DNA of 63,375 bases from Rhodothermales bacterium (GCA_040221055.1 JAVJVN010000011.1:1-63375), one strand, 5' to 3'; positions 1 through 8,434 are shown, counted from the first letter of the stretch. Program-made: numbers and translations. The notes: generated from the letters alone by a model not told the origin.

Positions 1-26
1 TCGGTGCTGTTCCGGATATTGGACAT

Positions 27-108
27 AACCCGTTGGGTGTTGCATGGAACTTGTTTGTTCGCACCATCAAGATACCAATTATATGCAACTTAGCCCAACG
101 GGTTTTTT
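27..108 (+). terminator. Long interrupted hairpin with T-run, probable terminator or attenuator
   Basis: AACCCGTTGGG (27-37) is the exact reverse complement of CCCAACGGGTT (94-104). The stem continues inward with GTTGCAT (39-45) against ATGCAAC (83-89), leaving a loop of 37 bases. Six T residues (103-108) follow directly. This fits an intrinsic terminator of a gene lying left of the window, or a leader attenuator of the importer operon that starts at 185. The long loop is unusual for a simple terminator. No full gene can be placed left of it. Confidence 0.5.
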
Positions 109-184
109 GTGTCCGTACGTCAGAATCGCACAGCTTAGGTCCCTCAAAGATCCTATCTGTTACCAAAATCGAATGAAGGCAGTT

Positions 185-1801
185 ATGATGACGAAATATG
201 TACTCTGCCTGTGCGCTCTCCTGGTTCTCTTCACGCATCCATGCGTTGCCCAGATCATGCGCTATGCTGAACGAACGACGCCCAATACGCTGAATCCTTA
301 TCAGATGCATAAGGAAAGAGGAGTTACAGAACGGCTGTATTCACTGTTGTATCAGGGACTCGTTCTCTACGATCCGGAGATCGAGCAGTCCGTTTCTCGG
401 TTAGCCAGTCACTGGGAGCCGGAACAGGGCGTTACCGAATCCTTGACCTTTCATATCAGGGAAGGAGCAATGTGGCACGATGGTACCCCGGTGACGGCCA
501 GAGACGTGGAGGTGACCTACAATAAATTGCTCAACAATATCAAAGTCCAGAATACGGAAACCGTGGAAACCGTACGAAGCATCGTCGAGAAGGTCACTCG
601 GCTGGGTAATACCGTCATCAAGTTTGACCTGGTTCGAAGTACCGACGTAAGTACCGCACTTCAATATTTTGAGCAGTGGATTGTACCTGCACATGCATTC
701 AATCCGGAAACGGGACTCGAAAATAGTCTGAACAACAGTTATCTCTCGGACCTGGCGATTGGTACTGGACCCTTTGCAATGCGCAAAAAAAAGAGTGCCA
801 ACGGGAACGTACAGATGACATCGTTCGATCGGACCGGAACGTGGGAATACTGGGGTGACGTCCCCAATCTGTCCGAGATTGAAATGTACGTTGAACCCGA
901 CCCGTTCAGCAGGGTCCAGAGTGCCTTGGCCGGGTCGGCAGAGTTGATTATTGACGTACCGGTCAGTCAAGTAGACCGCATCCAGAATGAGTCGGGCTGG
1001 ACGGTGAAAAAGTATGCGAACGATTCGTTCATTTCCTTGGCCGTCAACTTGAGCAATGCGAAACTTGCCAACGTCAAGGTGCGACAAGCCATGATGCATG
1101 CGATGGATCGTCTTGGCTTGTTGAAGACGCATTACCAAGGCAGGGGCACAATTCTGCATGCCCCTATGGTCCCGGGAACGCCTTTCAGTACCAACGACGT
1201 TGTCCGTTACGACCATGATGTTGACAAGGCCAAGGGGCTCCTCGCAGAAGCAGGCTTTTCCATAATTGGATCTTCAGGGATACGTCAAAATGCCGCTGGC
1301 GAGCGACTTGAATTCACGATGATAAGCTTCGTGGATGGCGCGGCAACCGAGACGACCCGCAGTAACGTGTTGGACACCATCGTGAATGAACTTGAAGATG
1401 TGGGTATCCGTGTCAACGTAGAACCCCTGGACTTCCCCGTGTACATAGAAAGGCTGCGATCATCCCGGGAATATGATTTGGCATGGTGGGCTCCTTCTTT
1501 CGATTCATCGTACAACATTACGAAGTTCTTTCACTCGAACTACAATGCGAAAGGACAGCCCAACTTCGTAGGCTATCAGAATAATCTCGTCGACCGATAT
1601 CTGGATGAATTCAATGCGGCAACAGATCCCCTGAGTCGAACAAGCAATATGGCTGCGGTCCTGAAAGAGTTGTCTCAAGATCTGCCATATCTGTACTTGT
1701 TGTCCATTGACAAATACTATGCGACGCACGTGAACCTGGCTGTGCCCAAGGTGCATCCCTTTTACTTCTTCTCATTTGTAGAAGTTTGGTCCAAGTTTTG
1801 A
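185..1801 (+). CDS. ABC importer periplasmic solute-binding protein, family 5 (oligopeptide/dipeptide type)
   Basis: About 538 residues, the usual length for DppA/OppA-like family 5 binding proteins. It should bind the imported peptide or similar ligand outside the inner membrane and deliver it to the permeases encoded next. The N-terminus is a signal peptide: a short basic start, hydrophobic LCLCALLVLF, then a CVA/Q cleavage site. There is no convincing lipobox, so the protein is probably soluble rather than lipid-anchored. Family features include an NTLNPYQ-type opening and a WHDGTPVTARDVEVTY stretch near residue 95. An in-frame ATG at 44 lies inside the hairpin; ATGs at 173, 185 and 188 better match the signal peptide and 185 is chosen. 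It leads a five-gene operon with overlapping neighbours. Base composition is more AT-rich than most of the window. The ligand cannot be read from sequence. Confidence 0.85.
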   Translation: MMTKYVLCLCALLVLFTHPCVAQIMRYAERTTPNTLNPYQMHKERGVTERLYSLLYQGLVLYDPEIEQSVSRLASHWEPEQGVTESLTFHIREGAMWHDGTPVTARDVEVTYNKLLNNIKVQNTETVETVRSIVEKVTRLGNTVIKFDLVRSTDVSTALQYFEQWIVPAHAFNPETGLENSLNNSYLSDLAIGTGPFAMRKKKSANGNVQMTSFDRTGTWEYWGDVPNLSEIEMYVEPDPFSRVQSALAGSAELIIDVPVSQVDRIQNESGWTVKKYANDSFISLAVNLSNAKLANVKVRQAMMHAMDRLGLLKTHYQGRGTILHAPMVPGTPFSTNDVVRYDHDVDKAKGLLAEAGFSIIGSSGIRQNAAGERLEFTMISFVDGAATETTRSNVLDTIVNELEDVGIRVNVEPLDFPVYIERLRSSREYDLAWWAPSFDSSYNITKFFHSNYNAKGQPNFVGYQNNLVDRYLDEFNAATDPLSRTSNMAAVLKELSQDLPYLYLLSIDKYYATHVNLAVPKVHPFYFFSFVEVWSKF

Positions 1802-2691
1802 AGGTGGGCCCAAACCTGGTAAGAGCGGGACTCCAGCTCGCGAGAATAGTCGTCATCGGCTTGGGAACGGCAGCAATCACGCTCCTTGTCGTCAGCTTAC
1901 TTTCCAACCCCCAGACGGGTCACGCTACATACTGGCAGCGCCTGTCGCTGTACTTCTCCGATGTTGTCGGAGGACTGTTCTCAGCAGATCGAAGTCGAAG
2001 TGGATTGAGTCTGCAGGACTTTGCCATCCGGACGTCTTGGACCCTCTACCTGGTTGTAGTATCCGGGCTGACAGTATGTACGATTGGAGTCCTGTTTGGA
2101 ATAGTACGATCCGTGACCGATCGCCGTATCCTATCGAAACTACTCCGGACAATGGTGCTGGCGATTACATTCATTCCACTATTAATCTGGTCCAATTATC
2201 TTCAACTGGTTTCCAGTGAGTGGTGGGGGATCAATGTAAATGCTTCTTTGAATGACCCGGGTCTAGCTTCCTACGGAGTGTTGATTATCCCATGTGCAGC
2301 ACTCGCGCTCAGTGATGGACTCATTGACCGGTTGGCCTCAACGGTGGAATTGGATCTGAGAAAGTTCTTCGCGTCGTCCTACTGTCTTGCCTTGAGGTCG
2401 CGCGGCGTCCCCCTGGTGACCCATGCGGCTCGGTCCATATTGCCGGGTGTCGCGTTTCAGACAGCCTCCATGCTCATTTATTTATTGGGCGCCAGTCTGG
2501 TCGTGGAGCACATATTCGCGATATATGGACTGTCCATGACATTATACCAGGCCATATTCGAGACGAGACAGTTCGATATTGTGGTTTACATATCAACGGC
2601 GTTCGTCCTGATTACATATGTCCTGCATGAAACCGGTCAGGCGGTTGCAGCGTGGGCCGATCCTCGTGAACGTCGGGTCCGGCATGGATAG
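1786..2691 (+). CDS. ABC importer permease, DppB/OppB-like
   Basis: About 300 residues with roughly six hydrophobic segments. The C-terminal half carries the binding-protein-dependent permease pattern, with the coupling-loop region (RSRGVPLVTHAARSILPGV) followed by the VVEHIFAIYGLS segment typical of DppB-type subunits. It should form the membrane channel with the next gene product. The listed start is a TTG overlapping the binding-protein gene by 16 bases. A TTG at 1798 overlapping the stop as TTGA, or GTG at 1804, are equally possible. The overlap implies translational coupling. It is somewhat divergent from textbook DppB, particularly in the first periplasmic region (residues 45-85). Confidence 0.85.
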   Translation: MVQVLKVGPNLVRAGLQLARIVVIGLGTAAITLLVVSLLSNPQTGHATYWQRLSLYFSDVVGGLFSADRSRSGLSLQDFAIRTSWTLYLVVVSGLTVCTIGVLFGIVRSVTDRRILSKLLRTMVLAITFIPLLIWSNYLQLVSSEWWGINVNASLNDPGLASYGVLIIPCAALALSDGLIDRLASTVELDLRKFFASSYCLALRSRGVPLVTHAARSILPGVAFQTASMLIYLLGASLVVEHIFAIYGLSMTLYQAIFETRQFDIVVYISTAFVLITYVLHETGQAVAAWADPRERRVRHG

Positions 2692-3898
2692 CTCCCGCAT
2701 GCGAAAGAGTCTGCCTGCATTGTTGGCGATTGGAATTCTCGTAGCATGGTCCGTTGCGGGTTTCTGGATATCCACTCCAAGGGATTCCAATAAGGACACC
2801 GTAGCGCCACCCGTGCATAGCATATTGCAGCGCAATATGGTCTCAACAGCGTCGTGGTATGAAGCCTATCCGGCGCGAAGAGCCTTCGAGTCCATCTTTG
2901 ATGATGTGTTCGGTTCAGAGTGCGATGTTGACAGCAGTATGGTGGATAAAGGCTCTTCAAGCCTCCTATCACGTATTGCCGCCCCCCCGTCTTTTGTAGC
3001 CATTGTCGGGCAACCCTATGTCTATGATACGGGTCTGGAATGGGACGACGCATGCATTGTCTCGGCACCTGACGGAGTCAGTATCGAGGGTGGGGTTTTG
3101 CGATGGACACCTCTGTCAAAAGACATGGATTATGCAAGCCAGGAAAAAAACTTCAAGGTCGGCTATTTCAGGGGAGACTCCGCGGGCGTCGTACAGGAAT
3201 ACAGGGTCAAAGTGACATCAGAGTCGTTCCTGCTGGGGACCGATTTACGTGGACGCCCGATCTCCAACCTGATTATTCGAGCTGGTCGCTGGATAATACT
3301 GCCCGGACTTGTCGCCGTACTTGGCATCCTTCTATTTGGGCTTATTCCTGGCGTATTGGCAGGTTATCGCGGTGGTCGACCGGATGCAATCGTGTCTTCT
3401 TTTGCTCAGGTCTCTGAATCGGTACCGATCATCATTGTATTGGTTGTGGTAGCTATTGTAACTGGAATGAATATATATGCAACCATGTTTGTTGTCGGAA
3501 TGATATTGGCACCAGGTGCGGCAAGGGATATTAAGGCCAGGGTGCGATCATTGAATGAAAACCAGTTTATAGAATCTGCAAGAGAACTGGGCTTGTCTGA
3601 GAAAAGAGTGATATGGAGTGAAGTGGTTTGGTACAATTGCATGGATGTCATAACCAAACATGTCTTTGCTGTGCTTCTGTTTTCCGTGGTGGTCGAAATA
3701 ACGTTGAGCTATCTCAAGGTGGGGCTACCGGAATCTGAGATCAGCCTCGGCGGACTGATTCTTGCAGGACGAGCTTTGGCATTCAACCAAGGGGCATATT
3801 GGTTGCTGGCGCTCTCCTGTGGTGCCACGATTGCTGCAATGGGGTTGTTCGCTATGGCTGGTAATGCGGTCACTGAATTCTTCAAACGGGGCGAATGA
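2684..3898 (+). CDS. ABC importer permease, DppC/OppC-like, with extra periplasmic Ig-like domain
   Basis: About 404 residues, roughly 100 more than usual for DppC. The first membrane segment is at residues 11-29 and the family GTDLRGRP motif at 185-192. Five further hydrophobic segments and the coupling loop (ESARELGLSEKRV) follow. Between the first segment and the GTD motif lies a periplasmic insertion of about 150 residues. Residues 101-178 read like a putative Ig/cadherin-like (He_PIG type) module: GQPYVYD, a central PDGVSI, then LRWTP and a closing YRVKV strand. The start at 2684 gives an 8-base overlap with the previous gene; an upstream ATG at 2618 would need a 74-base overlap. The permease assignment is firm. 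The Ig-like label is from motif resemblance only. Confidence 0.82.
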   Translation: MDSSRMRKSLPALLAIGILVAWSVAGFWISTPRDSNKDTVAPPVHSILQRNMVSTASWYEAYPARRAFESIFDDVFGSECDVDSSMVDKGSSSLLSRIAAPPSFVAIVGQPYVYDTGLEWDDACIVSAPDGVSIEGGVLRWTPLSKDMDYASQEKNFKVGYFRGDSAGVVQEYRVKVTSESFLLGTDLRGRPISNLIIRAGRWIILPGLVAVLGILLFGLIPGVLAGYRGGRPDAIVSSFAQVSESVPIIIVLVVVAIVTGMNIYATMFVVGMILAPGAARDIKARVRSLNENQFIESARELGLSEKRVIWSEVVWYNCMDVITKHVFAVLLFSVVVEITLSYLKVGLPESEISLGGLILAGRALAFNQGAYWLLALSCGATIAAMGLFAMAGNAVTEFFKRGE

Positions 3899-3901
3899 GC
3901 C

Positions 3902-4726
3902 ATGGAATACGCCGCAGTACCCGAACAACTCAGCGTAGGCAACCTGTGTGTAGACGTCAAGAGTGACGGTGGTCTGAAGCGCGTGGTGTCTGATGTCGGT
4001 TTCTCACTTCGTGAGGGAGGTCGCCTTGGAATAGCCGGCGAATCCGGCTCGGGAAAAACACAGCTTTTGCGGGCTTTGCAAGGAGTCAGTCAAGGGACGG
4101 TGAGCGGAACAATGATATTCGAGGGGGCCGAGGTTGAAGTGGCGAAACCTCTTCCGTTTGTTCTCAGACGGCGTAAACGTTCATCGGATAGCCGCTACCG
4201 GATGGGAATGGTTTTCCAGGAACCGCAGGCTTCATTTTCGCCGTATCAGACGGTACTTGATCATGCACACGACACGGCGGCATCAGCCGAAGGGCAACAA
4301 GCAGACATCAAATTGCATGTGGAGTCCACCCTTTGTGCCAGACTGAGCGAGTTGGGATTCGCGTCTCCGGAAGCCTATTTGGGGAAATATCCTCATGAGT
4401 TGAGCGGAGGAGAAGCCCAGAGGGTTACTATTGCACTCGCATTGATGATGGAGCCGCGTCTGATTCTGGCGGATGAACCCACTACGCAATTGGATGCGCT
4501 CATTCAAGTCCAGGTCCTTGAGCTTCTTGATACCGTCATTCGTGACAAGGCACTCTCTCTTATCCTTGTCTCACACGACCTGGCGGTACTCGGCAAAATG
4601 GTCGATCGCATTCTGGTTCTCAAGAATGGGCAAGTAGTAGACTATTCGGATACTCAGGAAATTCTGTTCGGGCCCATTGAGGCCTTGCATCCCTATACCC
4701 AAACCCTCCGTCGGGCGGTAGAATGA
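3902..4726 (+). CDS. ABC importer ATPase, DppD/OppD-like
   Basis: 274 residues. It should power import by ATP hydrolysis on the cytoplasmic face, paired with the next ATPase. All nucleotide-binding motifs are visible: Walker A GESGSGKT, Q-loop VFQEPQASFSP, signature LSGGEAQ, Walker B LILADEP and the switch histidine in SHDL. The gene starts 3 bases after the permease stop. It ends in an ATGA overlap with the next ATPase gene. The C-terminal extension typical of DppD (iron-sulphur or oligopeptide/dipeptide C-terminal domain) is short here, so the protein is at the small end of the family. Confidence 0.87.
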   Translation: MEYAAVPEQLSVGNLCVDVKSDGGLKRVVSDVGFSLREGGRLGIAGESGSGKTQLLRALQGVSQGTVSGTMIFEGAEVEVAKPLPFVLRRRKRSSDSRYRMGMVFQEPQASFSPYQTVLDHAHDTAASAEGQQADIKLHVESTLCARLSELGFASPEAYLGKYPHELSGGEAQRVTIALALMMEPRLILADEPTTQLDALIQVQVLELLDTVIRDKALSLILVSHDLAVLGKMVDRILVLKNGQVVDYSDTQEILFGPIEALHPYTQTLRRAVE

Positions 4727-5547
4727 GCGAAGGAAATATTGTACAGGTACAGTCACTAAGTGCGTCATACCGGAACGGCTATGTTGGTGGAAAAAACATG
4801 GGTGAAGAGCGTAAAGCGGCGCTCAGGAATATATCCCTCAATGTCGCGTACGGGGAAGTATTCGGAATTGTAGGCGAGAGTGGTAGCGGAAAATCAACGC
4901 TCGTCCGATCTCTCCTCAGATTACATGAACCGGATGCCGGGAGTGTACAGATAGCAGGATTGGATGTAATGCGTCTGGACACGGAGCAGCTGAGAATTCG
5001 GCTCCGACGCGTCGCCAGACTGATGTACCAGCATCCGGACTCTTCTTTGAACCCTGGTATGACGGTTCGTGATATCCTGCTTCAGTGCACAAGGCTGCAT
5101 CGTTCCGACTTGGATGACGTTTCGGCTCTCAAGGAAATATTGGATTTCCTTGAGAGCGTAGGGCTGGACGGCAGTTACCTGGGTAGATGGCCAGGAGGAT
5201 TGAGTGGAGGCGAAAAGCGGAGGATAGCCATGTGCCGTTCCCTGCTGTCCCGTCCCCGTGTATTGTTCGCAGATGAACCGACATCAGGGCTCGATGCCGC
5301 AACGCAGGAGAGCTTTCTTCGCGTACTTATCCGCCTCAAGGAACAGCTCAAGCTTACAGTGGTCGTGATATCCCACGACTTGGGCCTCATTGGTCGAATA
5401 TGCAATCGGGTCGCCGTGATGAAGGCAGGCGAGATTGTGGACACATTGAATCGAGAACAGATCTTGCGGCGCGAGTCCAATCACGCGTATGTCCGAGACT
5501 TACTGGCTGCGCATCTGAAGTTGTCTGACCTTCAGGCTGAACCGTGA
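4723..5547 (+). CDS. ABC importer ATPase, DppF/OppF-like
   Basis: 274 residues, second ATPase of the importer. Motifs: Walker A GESGSGKST, Q-loop LMYQHPDSSLNPGMT, signature LSGGEKRR, Walker B VLFADEPTSGLD and switch histidine in ISHDLGL. The start overlaps the preceding stop as ATGA, so the pair is translationally coupled. This is the last gene of the operon; the next gene is convergent and only 10 bases away, with no recognisable terminator between them. A perfect 14-base-pair inverted repeat lies inside the gene at 5125-5157, just before the signature motif. Confidence 0.87.
   Translation: MSEGNIVQVQSLSASYRNGYVGGKNMGEERKAALRNISLNVAYGEVFGIVGESGSGKSTLVRSLLRLHEPDAGSVQIAGLDVMRLDTEQLRIRLRRVARLMYQHPDSSLNPGMTVRDILLQCTRLHRSDLDDVSALKEILDFLESVGLDGSYLGRWPGGLSGGEKRRIAMCRSLLSRPRVLFADEPTSGLDAATQESFLRVLIRLKEQLKLTVVVISHDLGLIGRICNRVAVMKAGEIVDTLNREQILRRESNHAYVRDLLAAHLKLSDLQAEP
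5125..5157. repeat. Perfect 14-bp inverted repeat inside the DppF-like gene
   Basis: GCTCTCAAGGAAAT (5125-5138) and its exact reverse complement ATTTCCTTGAGAGC (5144-5157) flank a 5-base loop. It encodes part of a helix before the signature motif. No T-run follows on either strand, so it is not a simple intrinsic terminator. A stable mRNA hairpin is the direct prediction; function unknown. Confidence 0.75.
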
Positions 5548-5557
5548 TATTCTGGCA

Positions 5558-6454
5558 TCATTCGCGATTCCGGTATCGTTTGTTGTTACTCTCAAGGCTT
5601 CGCGGTGTCAGAATTATGAACGGTTCCACGAAATGATGGTCGTCCTCGAATGAAATGATGACCTCTTCGCCTACGAGTTTATACGTACCATAGGCTACGG
5701 TCGGTTTGACGGATTCCCAATCGGACGGGAAAGTCGTCAGTGTCCAATGTCCGCTTCTCGTTTCCGGCAGCCAGCGCCTAAACCACTCAAACGTTCCGTC
5801 ATCACGTAGCAGTATCCAATACGTGTCGCCAAATTCAGAATCAGACTCAAAACGGCCCATCTTCAGCATTGCTGCGTTGTTACGTCCTGGTTGGTCAACC
5901 TGATCAATCTCATCGGGCTGGAATAACGGTTCAACTGGCTCTTCGTCGTAAATCAAGGAGTTGTCAAATGTCGCATCTGGGTATTCTGGCGCGGGTTGGT
6001 AATAAAGAAAGTCATCATATCTTCTGTCAAGCCATCTGAGAAATGATATGGATGTCATTTCGCTTACCAGCTTGCGATTATCGGTGTTGGTTGCCAAGAG
6101 AATACTGAATAGAAAATCAGACAAACTGACAGAGTTTCCAAGCGGACCGACACCGGAGATTATGCGCTCTATCGTGATGGGGCACTCCATGAATACGGAA
6201 TCCAACGCCTGGTGAGTGAACTCGCTGATCATTCCGCCAAATACTTGGTCAAACATGCTTTCGGAACGCACGTTTCCTGTTCGTTCTGTTTGTATATCCC
6301 TCCGGTATTCGTTGAGGTAAACAGAATACAATCCTTGATATGTCTGAAAGAATTGTTGGGCATTTGCAGCGCACGATTCACGTTGCGCGTGCGCGTCATG
6401 GTATTTAAGAAAGTTCGCGAGGAGAAAAACAGCGAGCAGGAATCGCATATTCAT
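5558..6454 (-). CDS. Secreted protein of unknown function
   Basis: 298 residues, family not recognised. The N-terminus is a signal peptide (FLLAVFLLANFL, then AHA/Q cleavage). The mature protein is acidic with a proline- and acid-rich middle (EEPVEPLFQPDEIDQ). The C-terminal 100 residues have a repeated beta-strand rhythm (GTFEWF, SGHWTL, YGTYKLVGEEVIISF) that resembles small lipocalin- or META-like barrels, but this is only an impression. It is convergent with the importer operon and shares its low GC content. A second ATG at 6448 is an alternative start. A link to the importer is possible but unproven. Confidence 0.6.
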   Translation of the reverse strand: MNMRFLLAVFLLANFLKYHDAHAQRESCAANAQQFFQTYQGLYSVYLNEYRRDIQTERTGNVRSESMFDQVFGGMISEFTHQALDSVFMECPITIERIISGVGPLGNSVSLSDFLFSILLATNTDNRKLVSEMTSISFLRWLDRRYDDFLYYQPAPEYPDATFDNSLIYDEEPVEPLFQPDEIDQVDQPGRNNAAMLKMGRFESDSEFGDTYWILLRDDGTFEWFRRWLPETRSGHWTLTTFPSDWESVKPTVAYGTYKLVGEEVIISFEDDHHFVEPFIILTPRSLESNNKRYRNRE

Positions 6455-6560
6455 TGTGGTTCAATATTGACGCTCGACTTCGGCATAGTACGTATCCTTG
6501 CAATCTGTCTGCGTTGCGGATGTTTTTCCAAAAATGATTTCGGGAACTACTCCATTTAGA

Positions 6561-6623
6561 TGGGCGCGGATTTGGGGGATTGGTGTGAGATGGCCGACCG
6601 TTAATACCCTCAATTCGCGCCCA
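6561..6623. repeat. Palindromic repeat family 2, copy 1
   Basis: A 63-bp element lies between the secreted protein gene and the aldo/keto reductase. The left arm TGGGCGCGGATTTGGGG (6561-6577) pairs imperfectly with CCCTCAATTCGCGCCCA (6607-6623). The core contains GATGGCCGACCG, shared exactly with copy 2 at 17289-17300 and closely with copy 3 near 51513. It sits at the boundary between AT-richer and GC-rich DNA. The rest of the 195-base gap (6455-6649) shows no clear promoter. Confidence 0.65.
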
Positions 6624-6649
6624 AACCCGCCGCGGCGTATTTTACCCCC

Positions 6650-7624
6650 ATGCCCAACTACGACACCATGACCTACCGCCGATGCGGGCGCAGCGGGCTG
6701 CGGCTGCCGCTGATTTCGCTCGGGCTGTGGCACAATTTCGGGGATGTGGACGACCAGGAGACGGCGCGCAGCATGATCCTGCACGCGTTCGAGGCCGGCA
6801 TCACGCATTTCGATTTGGCCAACAACTATGGGCCGCCGCCAGGCTCGGCCGAGGCGAATTTTGGGCGCATCATGGCGGCGGACCTCTGGCCGCACCGCGA
6901 CGAACTCATCATTTCCTCCAAGGCCGGATACCACATGTGGAACGGTCCGTATGGAGAGTGGGGCTCGCGCAAGTACCTGGTGGCCAGCTGCGACCAGAGC
7001 CTGAAGCGGCTCGGTCTGGAGTACGTGGACATCTTCTATTCGCACAGGTACGATCCCCGCACACCGCTCGAGGAGACCATGGGAGCGCTCGACTACATCG
7101 TCCGCTCCGGCCGCGCCCTCTACGCCGGCATTTCCAACTACGGCCCGCAGGAAACACGGGATGCGGCGCGCATCCTCCGTGAACTGGGGACCCCGTGTCT
7201 CATCCATCAGCCCAAATATTCCATGTTCGAGCGATGGATTGAGCCGGAATTGATTGATGCGCTCCAGGAAGAGGGCATGGGATGCATTCCGTTCTCCCCG
7301 CTGGCCCAGGGGATGCTCACCGACAAGTATCTGCACGGCGTGCCGTCCGATTCGCGCGCGGCCAAGGAGCACGGCTTCCTCCAGCCCGACGCCCTCACGC
7401 CGGAGCGCTTGGAGCAGATCCGCGCCCTGAACGCGCTCGCCGCCGACCGCGGCCAGACCCTCGCCCAAATGGCCCTGCAGTGGGTGGCCCGCCTGCCCGT
7501 CGTCACGTCCGTATTGATCGGCGCCAGCCGCGTCGCCCACATTGACGACGCCCTCGGGATGCTCACGGCGCCCCCCATCACCGACGACGAATTCGCGCGG
7601 ATAGACGCGGTTTTGACGGGCTGA
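6650..7624 (+). CDS. Aldo/keto reductase, YghZ-like
   Basis: 324 residues, a full-length AKR with an eight-stranded barrel. It should reduce an aldehyde or ketone with NADPH in the cytosol. Catalytic tetrad candidates are visible: Asp in THFDLANNYGPPPGSAE, Tyr in the same NNYG motif, Lys in IISSKAGY and His in YSHRYDP. The GPPPGSAEANFG segment and the MWNGPYGEWGS stretch match the YghZ (L-glyceraldehyde 3-phosphate reductase) branch better than other AKRs. GC content returns to the high level of the rest of the chromosome here. The gene stands alone. Confidence 0.88.
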   Translation: MPNYDTMTYRRCGRSGLRLPLISLGLWHNFGDVDDQETARSMILHAFEAGITHFDLANNYGPPPGSAEANFGRIMAADLWPHRDELIISSKAGYHMWNGPYGEWGSRKYLVASCDQSLKRLGLEYVDIFYSHRYDPRTPLEETMGALDYIVRSGRALYAGISNYGPQETRDAARILRELGTPCLIHQPKYSMFERWIEPELIDALQEEGMGCIPFSPLAQGMLTDKYLHGVPSDSRAAKEHGFLQPDALTPERLEQIRALNALAADRGQTLAQMALQWVARLPVVTSVLIGASRVAHIDDALGMLTAPPITDDEFARIDAVLTG

Positions 7625-7662
7625 GCCTGTCTCTGTACAGTGATAGCCTGAAGGTTATACGG

Positions 7663-7956
7663 GTGTCCATGATGGGTCCAATCGGCATGCCCCGGATATC
7701 AGAATTTTTCGGCATCTCGATATATCTCTATTTTGATGACAGAAGCCATCACGCTTTGCCACATATACATGCGATGTATAGTGGAAACGAAGCGGTGTAT
7801 TCCATCCAAAACGGGATCAGATTAGCTGGTCAACTGCCGCGTCGCCAGGATCGACTGGTCAAGAAATGGATGTCGCTTCGAACCAGCGAATTGGAACATG
7901 CATGGCAGTGTGCTGTGAAAATGGAAGATCCCGGCCAGATAAAACCTCTGACATGA
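7663..7956 (+). CDS. DUF4160 protein, probable partner in a small two-gene module
   Basis: 97 residues from a GTG start with a GAAGG ribosome-binding site 8 bases upstream (7650-7654). ATGs at 7669, 7672 and 7687 are alternatives; the last gives the MPRISEFFGI beginning usual for this family. The body has the DUF4160 pattern: ISIYLYFDD, then HHALPHIHAMYSG, then a conserved RQDRLVKKWMSLR segment. DUF4160 and DUF2442 genes commonly occur as adjacent pairs and are often treated as toxin-antitoxin-like. Biochemical function is not established. It overlaps the next gene by ATGA. Confidence 0.8.
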   Translation: MSMMGPIGMPRISEFFGISIYLYFDDRSHHALPHIHAMYSGNEAVYSIQNGIRLAGQLPRRQDRLVKKWMSLRTSELEHAWQCAVKMEDPGQIKPLT

Positions 7957-8261
7957 TGCCACAGTCACCATCGGCTACTGCAGCCAAGCCCATCGCACTC
8001 ACGCCGCGTATTGTAAGGCTGGACGCAGATCCGCAGAATTACGTGCTAACGGCCGTTTTTGACACGGGTGAGACCAAGTGTTTCAATGTTGAGCCCTTGC
8101 TTACTCAAGGTGTGTTTCGCCAACTCCGGAGCCACGAGGCGTTTTCGTCGGTTCATATCGACGAGCTGGGAGGAGTAATTTGGGATGCGGGACCGGATTT
8201 GTGTCGCGATACGATTTACTTTCAGGGCACACTCGCGCCAAGCCCAACTACCACAATTTGA
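7953..8261 (+). CDS. DUF2442 protein
   Basis: 102 residues. The start ATG overlaps the DUF4160 stop as ATGA, so expression is coupled. The family pattern is present: YVLTAVFDTGETKCFNVEPLL, then FRQLRSHEAFSSVHID and a closing GGVIWDAGPDLCRDTIY. DUF2442 is a small helix-strand protein usually found beside DUF4160; a DNA-binding or antitoxin role is often supposed but not proved. A family 1 inverted repeat begins 36 bases after the stop, as also happens after the HicAB pair. Confidence 0.82.
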   Translation: MMPQSPSATAAKPIALTPRIVRLDADPQNYVLTAVFDTGETKCFNVEPLLTQGVFRQLRSHEAFSSVHIDELGGVIWDAGPDLCRDTIYFQGTLAPSPTTTI

Positions 8262-8296
8262 TGTATGGCTGAAGCAGAGACAGCCGGCAGCGGGGG

Positions 8297-8434
8297 AGGC
8301 TCATTCTATCAAATGGCGGAGGGCCCTTTCGTTGCGTTCGGAATCTGTCCTGCAGAAACAGGCTGATCCTTCTTCTGCACCCCACTTTGGGAACGAGCGC
8401 ATAAGACCGGTTTTCCATTCGATAGGAAGAGCCT
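8297..8434. repeat. Inverted-repeat element family 1, copy A
   Basis: A 138-bp element. The left end AGGCTCATTCTATCAAATGG (8297-8316) matches the reverse complement of the right end CCATTCGATAGGAAGAGCCT (8415-8434) at 17 of 20 positions. Inside is a smaller stem, TGCAGAA against TTCTGCA. Blocks shared with copy B are CCCTTTCG, TGCAGAAACAGG, TTCTTCTGCACCCCACTT and the whole right end. No reading frame. It fits a MITE- or REP-like non-coding repeat and fills most of the 255 bases between DUF2442 and the kinase gene. Confidence 0.75.
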
